A DNA stretch of 50,997 bases. It comes from Coriobacteriia bacterium. Its GTDB lineage: Bacteria > Actinomycetota > Coriobacteriia > Anaerosomatales > Anaerosomataceae. The stretch spans positions 1 through 50,997 of the forward strand of contig JAFGNP010000053.1 in assembly GCA_016926975.1 (NCBI GenBank). The letters are read 5' to 3'. Shown in pieces: positions 8,901-16,591 of the stretch (position 1 is the first letter of the stretch; each line of letters opens with the position of its first letter). The translations under genes were made by a program, and so were the position numbers. Below the pieces are notes generated by a model, which was given only the letters and a program-made list of their open reading frames with translations, was not told the DNA's origin and did no database searches.

Positions 8901-11677
8901 AGGCGCTGCTCGCCCACCAGTACTGGCGCAGCAAGGGGTTCGTCTCGGATCTCGTCATTCTGAATACCAAGCCGAGCGCCTACGCATCAGAGCTCGACGG
9001 CCGGCTGCGAATACTACTGCGCACCGGCCATGCACTGCAGCTCGCAGACAAGCCCGGGGGCGTACACCTCCGGAGCGCCGACCAGATGCACCCGGACATC
9101 CGCAACCTTCTGGAGAGTGTCGCCCGCGTAGTGATCACCGGGAACGCCGGGCCTATCGCGATACAACTCAACCAGCGCCCACGGTATCCCGAGCTCCCAG
9201 ATGCGTTCGTGCCTGCAGAAAAGCCGCAGACTCACACGGCGCCGGCGGTGACTCGGCCAATACTCGTGTTCGACAACGGTGTCGGAGGCTTCGACCCAGA
9301 TGCCGGCGAATACGTGATCGTGCTCGAAGACCGTCACACTACTCCCTCGCCCTGGGTGAACGTGATAGCGACACCTCGCTTCGGTACGCTGGTCTCCGAG
9401 GCAGGCGTGGGCTGCACCTGGGCAGAGAACAGCCACGAGAACCGTATAACCACCTGGAACAACGACCCTGTCTCCGACGGCACCGGCGAGTGTATCTACG
9501 TGCGCGACGAGATTACCGGCGAGTTCTGGAGCCCGACGCCCCTGCCGGTGTGGGGCGACGGCGCATACGTCATCAGGCACGGGCGCGGCTACTCGCGGTT
9601 CGAGCACTCGTCTCACGGCATCGGCCACACGCTCGACTGGTTCGTGGCGCCCCAAGACCCCGTCAGGATCGCCAGGCTGCGCCTGACCAACGAGAGCGAT
9701 CACACCAGACGTCTCTCCGTGACCCACTTTGTCGAGTGGAGTCTCGGCGACTCGCGCTCCAAGGCGCAGCAGACGGTTGTGACGTGGTGGGATGAGGCCA
9801 TCGAGATGCTGATGGCCCACAGCTGGTTCAACCTGGACTTCCCTGGGCGTCCGGCTTTCCTCGCCTGCGACGGCCCGGTCGACTCATACACCGCCAGTCG
9901 CACCGAGTTCATCGGTCGCAACCGCACGCCTTTCGACCCGGCGGCCATGTACCGTAAATCGCTTGGCGCGCAGACCGGGCCCTTCCACGACAACTGCGGG
10001 GCGCTGCTGCGCACATTGGAACTCGAGCCGGGCGCCGACGTGGAGATCACCTTCCTGCTCGGCCAGACGGAGACGATCGAAGCGGCGCATGCACTCGTAT
10101 CGCGCCTCCGTGCGCCGGGAGCGATACAGGCGGAATTCGATGAAGCTCGAGCTGCCTGGGAAGAGCTGCTCGGAACGGTGCAGGCCTCGACGCCGGACGA
10201 GATGTTGGACTTCATGGTGAACGGCGCGGCGCTCTACCAGTCGCTCTCTTGCCGGGTGTGGGGCAGAACGGCCACCTATCAGTCCTCGGGCGCTTACGGG
10301 TTCCGCGACCAGCTTCAGGACAGCCTCGCACTGATAGACATACGCCCGGAGCTGACACGGGAGATGATCGTGGAGGCGTCCCGTCGGCAGTTCCCGGAAG
10401 GCGACGTGCTGCACTGGTGGCAGCCGGAGTCGGGCCGGGGCGTCCGCACACGGATAGTCGACGACAGACACTGGCTGCCTTACGTGACCGCAGCCTATGT
10501 CCGCGCCACCGGCGATTCCTCGGTACTCGATATCGAGACCCCCTACCTGGAGGGACCTCCCGTCCCCGAGGATCGCGAGGACCTCTATCTCCAGCCGAAC
10601 CCCTCGCTCCAGGTCGCAACCGTCTACGAGCACTGCTTGGCGGCGATCGACAACGCGCCACTCGGTGTTCGCGGCCTGCCGCTGATGGGTGGCGGCGACT
10701 GGAACGACGGGATGAACCGCGTGGGCGTGGGAGGACAGGGCGAGAGCGTCTGGATGGCCTGGTTCCTCGATGTTACGATGCGCGCGTTTGCCGAAGTGTG
10801 TGACGCCCGCGGCGCTGCAGAGACGGCCGAATCGCTCCGGACCCGCGCGAGTGGCCTCGTGGCCGCCGTAGAACGAACGGCCTGGGACGGCGCCTGGTAC
10901 CGACGAGCGTTCTTCGACGACGGCACGCCACTCGGCACCTCGGAGGCATCGGAGTGCAGGATCGATGCGATCGCCCAGGCGTGGTCGGTCCTTTCACGCA
11001 GCGGCGACCGCGACCGCGCCCGACGTGCGATGGAGTCGGTGGAAGGACAGCTCGTGTGGTGGGACGAGGGCCTTGTCGCCCTCCTCACCCCTCCGTTCGA
11101 CAAGATGGAGCACGATCCCGGATACATCAAAGGATACCTGCCGGGCGTTCGCGAGAACGGCGGGCAGTACACGCACGCAGCCCTGTGGGTCGCGCTCGCT
11201 TACGCGCGCCTCGGTGATGGCGATGAGGCAGTCTCCCTGCTGGATCTCCTCAACCCCCTGTCCCACACCCGCGATGCCGAGGCCGTGGAGCGCTACAAGG
11301 TGGAGCCGTACGTCGTCGCCGCTGACGTGTACGCGGTCGACCCGCATATGGGCCGCGGCGGCTGGACCTGGTACACGGGTTCGGCGGCCTGGTACTTCCA
11401 GATCGCAGTGCGCGAGGTGCTCGGGCTGAGCACGGAGGCCGACGGACCGAACAGGTATCTCGTGGTGAGGCCGTGCATTCCGAAGGACTGGGAGAGCTAC
11501 GGCATGACATACCGCTTCGGCAACACGACATACCGGATCACCGTGGACAATCCACGCGGTGTGAACCGCGGAGTGGACCACGTCACGCTGGACGGAGTAC
11601 GCCTGGCCGAGTGCAGGGTGCCGCTCGAAGACGACGGGGCGGAACACCGAGTGATAGTGGCGATGCTGGGCGCGTAG
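2918..11677 (+). CDS. ndvB: cyclic beta-1,2-glucan synthase (GT84 + GH94, NdvB/Cgs family)
   Basis: At 2919 residues this matches the size of NdvB/Cgs proteins, which build cyclic beta-1,2-glucan at the inner membrane from UDP-glucose, fixing chain length with a phosphorylase domain and closing the ring. The order seen is: an N-terminal cytoplasmic region (1-405); membrane helices at about 408-467; a GT84 glycosyltransferase domain with TLDTDTVLPRD (about 626-636) and LHRWVRGDWQ (about 773-782); more helices at about 821-861 and 946-988; a glucoamylase-like domain ending near the HHQGMSF motif (about 1561); two carbohydrate-binding sandwich domains (about 1611-1911 and 2107-2410); and a GH94 catalytic domain with GGGDWNDGMNRVG (about 2591). 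The ATG at 2918 has GGAGAG nine bases upstream. It is monocistronic here. The family assignment is strong; secretion or modification genes for the glucan are not in the window. Confidence 0.93.
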   Translation: MNPSTDPELTAAARANDPLRGELLGAERLAASARALAMNQRWTYTPSRARTPLLGMVDRAESDLAAVYRILAADVRKDIPIAPAAEWLLDNFYLIDEQIRLVREDLPADYSSELPRLEEGPFAKHPRVFEAAIDLIIHTDSRIDRDGLGLFIMAYQDVSPLLIGEVWAVPIMLRIALVENLRRLAQRILESHQSVVSGNRFANALIVAADSGPDAIAQRIAELDVAHADAPAAFLVRLSQRLAGQDAALAPLADWLETELARRDENLEQLILATHQTQAADQVSIANAITSIRFLDGLEWREFFEYSCLVEHVLREDPAGVYVRMDFVSRDRYRHAIEGIAKRCPLSEVEVAEAAISHCLEALRADPADGLRSHVGYYLVSKGRYAFEESIRYRPHARERLYRGPLAAHGLIFWTLLAVDTFVLALLIGAFALVTSGQWWVAALIALLAVVPASDVAVIVVNRTAAWLWPARTLPKIDHRQPVSGAHRTMVVYTALLTSPKAAQHVIDNMEVGYLANTDHNVTFAVLADLKASPDQHTPADDTVIEAARQGIDALNDRYGVSGERPFNLFVRGRTWSEYDSVWMGWERKRGALTEFCSLLRGATDTSFEVVDGDSSAFPGVTFVLTLDTDTVLPRDGARKLISTIAHPLNRARMNAESRTVRNGYGLVQPRVAMSLAGSSDSLFAWLYSGVTGVDPYAGAVSDTYQDVFGEGSFTGKGIFEVDVFNAALEDRFCENMLLSHDLLEGSYLRTALASDVEVFDDQPASYISHCARLHRWVRGDWQTLPWLLPRVPTPAGAERNPLTTLHRWKITDNLRRSLHPPLAFLLAIVGFALLPDAPWTWLAVVLALLFFPLYFGLADSIVFRRPPADTRSDRTTFVSDLRRDLLRNTLNVAVLPHQAYLMTDAICRALWRMTISKCNLLEWETAAEAERRLGITVLPAFVRRMWPASALTMVAAALVAFSPGGIAALLAATPLLIVWFTAPVSAWTVSRPIEEEESPITATDTAAMRRLARKTWRFFQTFVTPEDHHLAPDNYQEEPKGELAHRTSPTNMGLQLLSYLTAYDLGYITIAGLTERVSHTLNTMAGMERFRGHFYNWYDTTSLQPLRPTYVSTVDSGNLAGHLVALRVALIEISERPLVCESTLAGIADAARLALEDLQAARAEAPSGTSLTEARTALEEVIRRIGLDDPPSNLGEWLAAIEGLAALTDSLGASLAPLLRDEDTEPIRAAHRSICDVADTVRATLDLIGTYAPWAREVLAGIGSHSGTPDPALQPLLSHVPSLVGLAEGLDDALTALDALQALDGPDSPWAARVSAAIRSGRTAAHALLAELRLDADIAREMWEHTDFSMLFDESRLLFSIGFNAAEGRLDDSYYDMLASECRLASFLAIAKGETPQEHWFRLGRAITRTEGGTALVSWSASMFEYLMPLLVMKNWPLTLLDRTYKSVVRRQIQYGQQRGVPWGVSESAFNAKDAELTYQYQAFGVPGLGLKRGLSNDVVIAPYATVLALMVSPREALDNMAVLARQGAEGRYGFYEAIDYTPGRVPAGKERAIVRTYMAHHQGMSFVSLGNMLTDNRMQDRFHADPRIASGELLLQERVPRRIQLAQPRVEEVEFVRSVRETPPPVTRAYPLADTRVPATHFLSNGSYSVMVTNGGGGYSRWRDRTVTRYREDITRDCWGTFFYLKNVETGAVWSATFQPSLAQPDDYHVTFSADKADFRRLDGDVETHTEVIVSPEDDAEVRRLTITNHGRQILSLEVTSYLEVTLAPRGMDHAHKAYSNLFVETEAVDDLRALLFTRRPRSDEEARYWGVHMLACEHSGVCSWSYETDRAKFLGRLRTPVNASAIWEDARLTGTTGAVLDPICAIRQPVVVPPGETVHLAYVTGAADSREGAVTLAEKYQDITNAQRAADLAWSSSQIELRDLGLTPEESVTFLRLASRMLLTDPFSRLKSCTETENRLPMSGLWQIGISGDEPILLVTIEQLEETPLVRQALLAHQYWRSKGFVSDLVILNTKPSAYASELDGRLRILLRTGHALQLADKPGGVHLRSADQMHPDIRNLLESVARVVITGNAGPIAIQLNQRPRYPELPDAFVPAEKPQTHTAPAVTRPILVFDNGVGGFDPDAGEYVIVLEDRHTTPSPWVNVIATPRFGTLVSEAGVGCTWAENSHENRITTWNNDPVSDGTGECIYVRDEITGEFWSPTPLPVWGDGAYVIRHGRGYSRFEHSSHGIGHTLDWFVAPQDPVRIARLRLTNESDHTRRLSVTHFVEWSLGDSRSKAQQTVVTWWDEAIEMLMAHSWFNLDFPGRPAFLACDGPVDSYTASRTEFIGRNRTPFDPAAMYRKSLGAQTGPFHDNCGALLRTLELEPGADVEITFLLGQTETIEAAHALVSRLRAPGAIQAEFDEARAAWEELLGTVQASTPDEMLDFMVNGAALYQSLSCRVWGRTATYQSSGAYGFRDQLQDSLALIDIRPELTREMIVEASRRQFPEGDVLHWWQPESGRGVRTRIVDDRHWLPYVTAAYVRATGDSSVLDIETPYLEGPPVPEDREDLYLQPNPSLQVATVYEHCLAAIDNAPLGVRGLPLMGGGDWNDGMNRVGVGGQGESVWMAWFLDVTMRAFAEVCDARGAAETAESLRTRASGLVAAVERTAWDGAWYRRAFFDDGTPLGTSEASECRIDAIAQAWSVLSRSGDRDRARRAMESVEGQLVWWDEGLVALLTPPFDKMEHDPGYIKGYLPGVRENGGQYTHAALWVALAYARLGDGDEAVSLLDLLNPLSHTRDAEAVERYKVEPYVVAADVYAVDPHMGRGGWTWYTGSAAWYFQIAVREVLGLSTEADGPNRYLVVRPCIPKDWESYGMTYRFGNTTYRITVDNPRGVNRGVDHVTLDGVRLAECRVPLEDDGAEHRVIVAMLGA

Positions 11678-11753
11678 CCGACGCTTCCGGCCCGCAAGCC
11701 CCGGACCGCACCCTGAGGATCCACTCCAGCTGCTCGCCCCGATTGACCCGGAG

Positions 11754-12566
11754 CTATTCGTCCTCGCCCATCCAGCGCCGGTGCATGAAACTCATGAACC
11801 GCCTCTCGCCGACCAACCGCCTGGCCGCCAGCAGCGGCCTCGCATACGCGGCGACCGGGTAGCGCAACCTGTCGGAGGGGTCCACGATCACGCGCCACAC
11901 CTCATCCGCAGCCTCCTCGGGGCTGGTGCGCTTGCGGACGCCCTCGCCGAAAGCATTCATCGCCTCGAGGTATCGCGCGTACGGCCCGGTAGGCCTCGCC
12001 CTCTCGTCCATGGCCTTGTAGATGGGCGTCTCTATGTAGCCGGGCTCGACCACCTTCACACGGATGCCAAATGGCTTCAGCTCGTGCCACAGGCCTTCGC
12101 TGAAGCCTTCCATTGCATGCTTGGTGGAGTTGTAGACCGAGAAGAACGGGAACACGAACCGGCCACCGAGAGACGTGACGTTGACTACGAGACCGCTTCC
12201 CCGATTGCGCATCGCGGGCACCATGGCCGAGATAAGCTCCACCGCAGAGAAGGCGTTGACCTGGAAGATGTCGCGCAGGGACTCGGCGGACACCTCTTCC
12301 ACCGGACCGTAGATGACATACCCGGCGTTGTTCACCAACACGTCGGGCGGACCGTTCTCGGCGACAAAGCGCTCCGCGAACGCCTTGACGGCATTGGGGA
12401 ACTTCAGCTCCAGCCGGTAGACAGACACGTCGGCCGGCAGTTCGAGCTCGACCGGGCCGCGCTCGTCACGCACGGTGCCGAACGTCCGCCAGCCGGCGGA
12501 ATGAGCCCGCCGGACAAGTGCGTGGCCGAGGCCAGACGACACGCCGGTGATCAGAATCGATGGCAC
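11754..12566 (-). CDS. short-chain dehydrogenase/reductase (classical SDR)
   Basis: This is a 270-residue NAD(P)-dependent oxidoreductase of the classical SDR type. The cofactor motif TGVSSGLG lies at residues 7-14, NNAG near 80, a catalytic Ser in VVNVTSLGGR and the catalytic pair in YNSTK. The C-terminal half contains the PGYIETP substrate-loop pattern. The start is taken as GTG at 12564-12566, ten bases after a GGGAGG site; the longer open frame upstream adds a cysteine-rich stretch without SDR similarity. The substrate is unknown; related proteins act on steroids, fatty alcohols or sugars. It is divergent from the gene at 12721 and convergent with the glucan synthase gene, so it is probably transcribed alone. 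Confidence 0.88.
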   Translation of the reverse strand: MPSILITGVSSGLGHALVRRAHSAGWRTFGTVRDERGPVELELPADVSVYRLELKFPNAVKAFAERFVAENGPPDVLVNNAGYVIYGPVEEVSAESLRDIFQVNAFSAVELISAMVPAMRNRGSGLVVNVTSLGGRFVFPFFSVYNSTKHAMEGFSEGLWHELKPFGIRVKVVEPGYIETPIYKAMDERARPTGPYARYLEAMNAFGEGVRKRTSPEEAADEVWRVIVDPSDRLRYPVAAYARPLLAARRLVGERRFMSFMHRRWMGEDE

Positions 12567-12650
12567 CCGAACACCGCCTCCCACGCAACATGAAACGCAC
12601 CACGTATATTCCCGAAACAGACGCACGCCCGAGCCCGGAGCCGAAGTGCT

Positions 12651-12679
12651 TTGACGATATGGCAGGCCAAGCGCACAAT
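12651..12679 (+). promoter_or_regulatory. promoter of the proline-rich membrane protein gene
   Basis: TTGACG (12651-12656) and CACAAT (12674-12679) are separated by 17 bp, a near-consensus housekeeping-type promoter. A transcript would start near 12686, leaving a 5' leader of about 35 bases with a GAGGAG ribosome site before the ATG at 12721. Confidence 0.6.
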
Positions 12680-12720
12680 CATGGCAGCAACAGTCACCCG
12701 GCAGCACACGAGGAGATGCC

Positions 12721-13446
12721 ATGGACGACTACTCTGCCCCGACTCCAACGCCCGGCACCCCACCACCCCCTGCGTACCAGCCACCACCTCCGCCAGCTCC
12801 CACTCCACAAGCCCCGCCAACGCCCGGCTACTCACCCCAACCGGACTACGCGCCTCCGGCAGCGCCGCCGAAGAAGAAGACCTGGCTCTTCGTCGTGATC
12901 GGTCTTGTAGTTCTGGGCCTCCTCGGATGCTGTGCGGCGATGGGTTTCGGCGGCTTCGCATTGTTCAAGGCCGGAGCTGAGCCGGTCGCCACGATCGACG
13001 CCATCAACCAGGCAGCGCTGGATAACGACAGCGCCACGTTTGATAAGTACTTCGATGCCGACTCGGTCAGTGAGGCCGCCTACGAGGCCTTCGTCGAGTA
13101 CATCAAGACGACACCGGACTGGGATACCGTAGTCGCCGAACTCGGCGAAGAAGAGGCCGATAGGGTGCTGCGCGAAGAGGTCTTGCCGAAGGACGACTTC
13201 GTGGACGAGATCTCGCGCGAATTCAGCATCGAAGGACTCGATGAGGGGAGCGTCCCCTTCCCCGAGTACACGCTGATCTCCAGCTCGATCGAGAACGACA
13301 CCGCAGAAGTCACCATCGACACGATCGAGGATGGCGAGACCATGCACTTCGTACTCGGCATGGTCAAGGAGAAGGTGGGAGACGAAGAGATCTGGCGCAT
13401 CAAGGAGATCAAGAACATCTCCGACCTCTTCGAGGACGAGCTGTAA
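12721..13446 (+). CDS. proline-rich single-pass membrane protein
   Basis: The 241-residue product starts with about 50 residues very rich in proline (PPPPAYQPPPPPAPTPQ and similar), a KKK stop-transfer motif, one membrane helix at about 54-83, and an outer domain of about 155 residues. The outer domain opens with helices (ATIDAINQAALDNDSATF) and ends with beta strands and WRIKEI, which resembles small NTF2-like or DUF4878-like domains; this is a fold guess only. The proline-rich part would be cytoplasmic. The ATG has a GAGGAG ribosome site, a good promoter lies 42 bp upstream, and a strong terminator follows, so it is a single-gene unit. Function is unknown. Confidence 0.8.
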   Translation: MDDYSAPTPTPGTPPPPAYQPPPPPAPTPQAPPTPGYSPQPDYAPPAAPPKKKTWLFVVIGLVVLGLLGCCAAMGFGGFALFKAGAEPVATIDAINQAALDNDSATFDKYFDADSVSEAAYEAFVEYIKTTPDWDTVVAELGEEEADRVLREEVLPKDDFVDEISREFSIEGLDEGSVPFPEYTLISSSIENDTAEVTIDTIEDGETMHFVLGMVKEKVGDEEIWRIKEIKNISDLFEDEL

Positions 13447-13475
13447 CAGGCACAGCCTGAGATCCGGAGTACAAG

Positions 13476-13510
13476 AATCGGGCGGGGATCATCCCCGCCC
13501 GATTGGTTTT
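13476..13510 (+). terminator. rho-independent terminator
   Basis: A 12-bp perfect stem (AATCGGGCGGGG with CCCCGCCCGATT, loop ATCAT) is followed by GGTTTT. It ends the gene at 12721-13446 and, because the stem is symmetric, may also end tRNA-Ile coming from the other side. Confidence 0.85.
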
Positions 13511-13514
13511 CTCA

Positions 13515-13591
13515 TGGTGGGCCCAGGTGGACTCGAACCACCGACCTCACGGTTATCAGCCGTGCGCTCTAGCCGACTGAGCTATGGGCCC
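13515..13591 (-). tRNA. tRNA-Ile (anticodon GAU)
   Basis: The minus strand gives a full 77-base tRNA with encoded CCA. The acceptor stem pairs GGGCCCA with TGGGCCC, the D arm contains AGCTCAGTCGGCTAGAGC, the anticodon loop is CTGATAA (anticodon GAT), and the T arm contains GGTTCGAGTCC. Confidence 0.97.
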
Positions 13592-13637
13592 TCGCTGGAA
13601 ACAGCCTGGATACCATAGCCTACGCTTCGAATCAGCG

Positions 13638-14039
13638 TCAAGAAACCCCGCGCGCGGACACCACCGCAGTCAACGAACGTCTGCGCGGACCGTCGAAATC
13701 GCACAGGAATATGCCCTGCCAGGACCCGAGCGCTACCTCGCCGTCCACGATCGGCAGGGTCACGCTCGATCCGACGAGAGTGGCTTTCAGGTGCGCATCC
13801 GCATTGCCTCCGGCATGCGACCACGGGCCCTCGTTGGGAATGAGTCGCGCGAGTCCTGACAGGATGTCGGTTGCCACGTCGGGATCGACGACTTCGTTGA
13901 CAGTCACCGCCGCAGTGGTGTGCGGACAGAACACCACCACACACCCTTCTCGTACACCCGACTTGGCCACTGCCGAGAGAACCTCTCGCGTCACATCGAC
14001 CATCTGCTCGCGCCGCTGAGTGTGAACCTCGAAGCGCAT
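13638..14039 (-). CDS. YjbQ family protein (UPF0047)
   Basis: This 133-residue protein has the whole UPF0047 plan: an N-terminal strand with QRREQMVDVT, the conserved CPHTTAAVTVNE block (His and Asn/Glu of the presumed active site), the NEGPWSHAGGNADAHLKATL block and the C-terminal GSWQGIFLCDFDGPRRR. YjbQ proteins of E. coli have weak thiamin-phosphate synthase activity in vitro, but the physiological role is not settled. The ATG at 14037-14039 was chosen because AAAGGGG lies about eight bases upstream; the longer frame runs through the divergent gene at 14145. Full length for the family. Confidence 0.92.
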   Translation of the reverse strand: MRFEVHTQRREQMVDVTREVLSAVAKSGVREGCVVVFCPHTTAAVTVNEVVDPDVATDILSGLARLIPNEGPWSHAGGNADAHLKATLVGSSVTLPIVDGEVALGSWQGIFLCDFDGPRRRSLTAVVSARGVS

Positions 14040-14144
14040 CGCGTGCACCCCTTTCCGAACCTCAGTCCAGCGTACAAGAGGCTGTAGGGCGACGCCAGGG
14101 GGAAATGATAGGGTAAGGGGGGCACGCTTCCTGAAGGAGTCAGC

Positions 14145-14633
14145 ATGTTGCATGTACGCATCGCCGGTCTCAGCCTGGACGCCACCACCGAACAGCCGGT
14201 GCTTCTGCTCGTTCCGGAGGACGGCTCCGGGGCGGAGAACCGCGCGCTGCCGATATGGATCGGTCACGCCGAGGCCACGGCCATACTCCTTGCCATCCAG
14301 GGAATCGAGCCGCCAAGGCCGATGACGCACGACTTGATGAAGGCGGCCATCGAAGCCACCGGTCACGCAGTGAGCAGGGTCGAGATCACCCGCCTCGAAG
14401 ACGGGACCTTCTATGCGACGCTGGTACTCCGCGGACAGGATCGCGAGATGTACCTGGATGCGAGACCGTCCGACTCGGTAGCCCTGGCGGTACGGTTCCA
14501 GTGCCCGATCTTCATCGCCGAGGAGGTCTTCGAAGAGGCTGCCGTAGTGGTGACCGATGTTGACGAAGAAGACGAAGTCGAGCGCTTCCGCACCTTCCTC
14601 GACCATGTGGACCCGGCCGATTTCATGTCTTAG
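14145..14633 (+). CDS. bifunctional nuclease domain protein (DUF151/BFN)
   Basis: This 162-residue protein fits the DUF151 family. Residues 1-130 hold the domain, with the characteristic ALPIWIGHAEATAI (substrate-side loop), RPMTHDLM and LDARPSDSVALAVR blocks. The last 30 residues are acidic. Plant members were reported to have DNase and RNase activity and Mycobacterium/Thermotoga homologues are structurally known; the bacterial role remains uncertain. The ATG is preceded by GAAGGAG seven bases upstream. It converges with the efflux permease gene, with only 2 bp between the two stop codons. Confidence 0.9.
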   Translation: MLHVRIAGLSLDATTEQPVLLLVPEDGSGAENRALPIWIGHAEATAILLAIQGIEPPRPMTHDLMKAAIEATGHAVSRVEITRLEDGTFYATLVLRGQDREMYLDARPSDSVALAVRFQCPIFIAEEVFEEAAVVVTDVDEEDEVERFRTFLDHVDPADFMS

Positions 14634-14635
14634 AG

Positions 14636-15826
14636 CTACTCGTACCTGAGCGCTTCTATCGGGTCGAGTTGGCTGGCCTTGAATGCCGGGTAGACACCGA
14701 AGAACACTCCCACGCCGGACGCGAAGAAGAACGACATCGCGACTGCCCAGGGCGTGACATTCGTTGGCACGGGACTCAACTGCTCTATCAACACCGCGCC
14801 TCCCCAGCCGACACCGATGCCGATGATCCCACCGATTATCGACAGTGCCATGGCCTCTATCACGAACTGCGAGAGAATGTCGTAAGTCCTGGCTCCGACC
14901 GCCTTGCGTATGCCGATCTCGCGAGTCCGCTCGCTCACGCTCACCAGCATGATGTTCATGATGCCGATACCCCCCACGAGCAGTGATATGCCGGCGATGC
15001 CGGCGAGCATGTACGTCAGCATGCCCAGCAGGTCCGACAGGATGCCCAGCGTCTGCTCCTGAGTGAAGACCGTGAACTCCTCGCCGAACGTCGGCATCAG
15101 CGCACGCTCGATCTCCCGTTGCACGGCGTCCACCCTGTCGGGATCGGCGGCCTTCACCACGATGGTGGCGATGTCGCTCTTGCCGAAGAGCTTCTGGGCC
15201 GTGGTGATCGGAATGTACACCTGCAGGTCCTGGTCGCCGCCCAGCCCTCCACCCATTGATTCGTAGTGCCCGACTACTGTGAAGCGCTGTCCGTTTATCG
15301 TTACCTGCTTGTCCAGAGGGTCCTGATTGGGGAACAGCTGTGAGGCGGCCCGGTAGCCCAGTGCGACGACCCGCGAGGCGGCCTGGACCTCGCTCCGCCG
15401 GTAGTGCCGCCCGTCTGCCAGCTCGGAGTTGAAGACCTCCGGTCCCTGCTCGCTGCCAGCGGCAACTATCACCCGCAAGGAACGATTCCCCGCCTTCATC
15501 GTCGCGCTCGCCTGCATTACCGGAACGACCGCACTTGCACCTTCCACGCGCCGTTGGAGAGTGTCCACGTCATCGAGAGTGAAGTACCTCGACGGCGGGC
15601 CGCCCGACTCCATTCCCGTGCTGTACTGTCCCGGGATGACGAACAGCAGATTCGAGCCGAGTCCCTCGAGCGAGCCGGTGACCTCGTCCTGGACACCCGT
15701 ACCGATCCCCACGAGCAGAATCACCGCCGCGACTCCGATGATCACACCGAGCATCGTGAGCAGGCTTCTGGCTTTGTTGGCCGAGAGCGCGCGAAACGCT
15801 ATCCGGAAGCTCTCTACGAAGTTCAC
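14636..15826 (-). CDS. MacB-type ABC transporter permease (FtsX family)
   Basis: The 396-residue permease has the standard four-helix plan. One N-terminal helix lies at about 20-43 (LLTMLGVIIGVAAVILLVGI), followed by a MacB periplasmic-core-like outer domain of about 220 residues, then three helices in the FtsX domain containing GGIGIMNIMLVSVSERTREIGIRKAVGA. The start is GTG at 15824-15826, overlapping the ATPase stop by four bases, which indicates translational coupling. Together with the ATPase and the HlyD-like adaptor just upstream it forms a three-gene tripartite-style efflux unit like MacA-MacB or YknXYZ. The substrate is unknown; macrolides, peptides and lipoproteins are known for relatives. 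Confidence 0.93.
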   Translation of the reverse strand: MNFVESFRIAFRALSANKARSLLTMLGVIIGVAAVILLVGIGTGVQDEVTGSLEGLGSNLLFVIPGQYSTGMESGGPPSRYFTLDDVDTLQRRVEGASAVVPVMQASATMKAGNRSLRVIVAAGSEQGPEVFNSELADGRHYRRSEVQAASRVVALGYRAASQLFPNQDPLDKQVTINGQRFTVVGHYESMGGGLGGDQDLQVYIPITTAQKLFGKSDIATIVVKAADPDRVDAVQREIERALMPTFGEEFTVFTQEQTLGILSDLLGMLTYMLAGIAGISLLVGGIGIMNIMLVSVSERTREIGIRKAVGARTYDILSQFVIEAMALSIIGGIIGIGVGWGGAVLIEQLSPVPTNVTPWAVAMSFFFASGVGVFFGVYPAFKASQLDPIEALRYE

Positions 15827-16584
15827 CGGTCGGCGTCCTCGGCAGACATGGCTGCCATCTCGTCGGCAGCCATGACGCGATCGGACACCGCTGCATCCGA
15901 GCGAACGCGGCCGTCGAAGATCTCGATCACGCGTTCTGAATGGCGGGCTACACGATCATCGTGAGTTACGAGCACGACCGTGATTCCCTGCGCATGGAGG
16001 TCCTGGAGCGTCACCATGACCTCAACGCCCGAACGCGAGTCGAGGTTGCCGGTGGGCTCGTCGGCCAGCACGATGCTCGGATTGTTGACGAGCGCTCGTG
16101 CGATCGCCACGCGCTGCTGCTGCCCCCCGGAAAGCTGACTGGAGAAGTGGCCGAGCCGATCGCCCAGGCCTACGGTCTCCAGCGCCGCTTTGGCCCGACG
16201 CGCCCGCTCGCTGCCCGCCACCCCTCCATAGACCAGCGGCAGCTCGACGTTGGCCAGCGCGCTGGTGCGTGGCAACAGGTTGAACGCCTGGAAGACGAAG
16301 CCGATATGCCGGTTGCGAAGCGCAGCAAGCTCGTTCGGCAGCATCGAGCTGATGTCCTCCGAGTCGAGTATCACCTGGCCCGACGTAGGCCGGTCGAGGA
16401 GCCCGATTATGTGCATCAGCGTTGACTTGCCCGAGCCCGACGGCCCCATGATGGAGACCATCTCGCCCTGGCGGATCGACACACTAACACCGCGAAGCGC
16501 GTTGACCTCCATATGCTCGAGGAGATACGACTTCGTGACATCGCGCGTCTCAAGGACGATGCGAGTCTCGTCAGACGGGCCCAT
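15823..16584 (-). CDS. MacB/LolD-type ABC transporter ATP-binding protein
   Basis: This 253-residue ATPase carries Walker [10 protein letters not shown], a Q-loop in [15 protein letters not shown], signature [15 protein letters not shown], Walker [13 protein letters not shown] and switch His in VTHD. The [16 protein letters not shown] and [11 protein letters not shown] blocks are typical of the LolD/MacB group that pairs with FtsX-type permeases. The ATG at 16582-16584, eight bases past the adaptor stop codon, is preferred; an ATG 13 codons upstream would overlap the adaptor gene. The ATPase stop overlaps the permease GTG. The complex would use ATP to move substrate mechanically across the envelope. 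Confidence 0.93.
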   Translation of the reverse strand: MGPSDETRIVLETRDVTKSYLLEHMEVNALRGVSVSIRQGEMVSIMGPSGSGKSTLMHIIGLLDRPTSGQVILDSEDISSMLPNELAALRNRHIGFVFQAFNLLPRTSALANVELPLVYGGVAGSERARRAKAALETVGLGDRLGHFSSQLSGGQQQRVAIARALVNNPSIVLADEPTGNLDSRSGVEVMVTLQDLHAQGITVVLVTHDDRVARHSERVIEIFDGRVRSDAAVSDRVMAADEMAAMSAEDADR

Positions 16585-16591
16585 CACGAAG

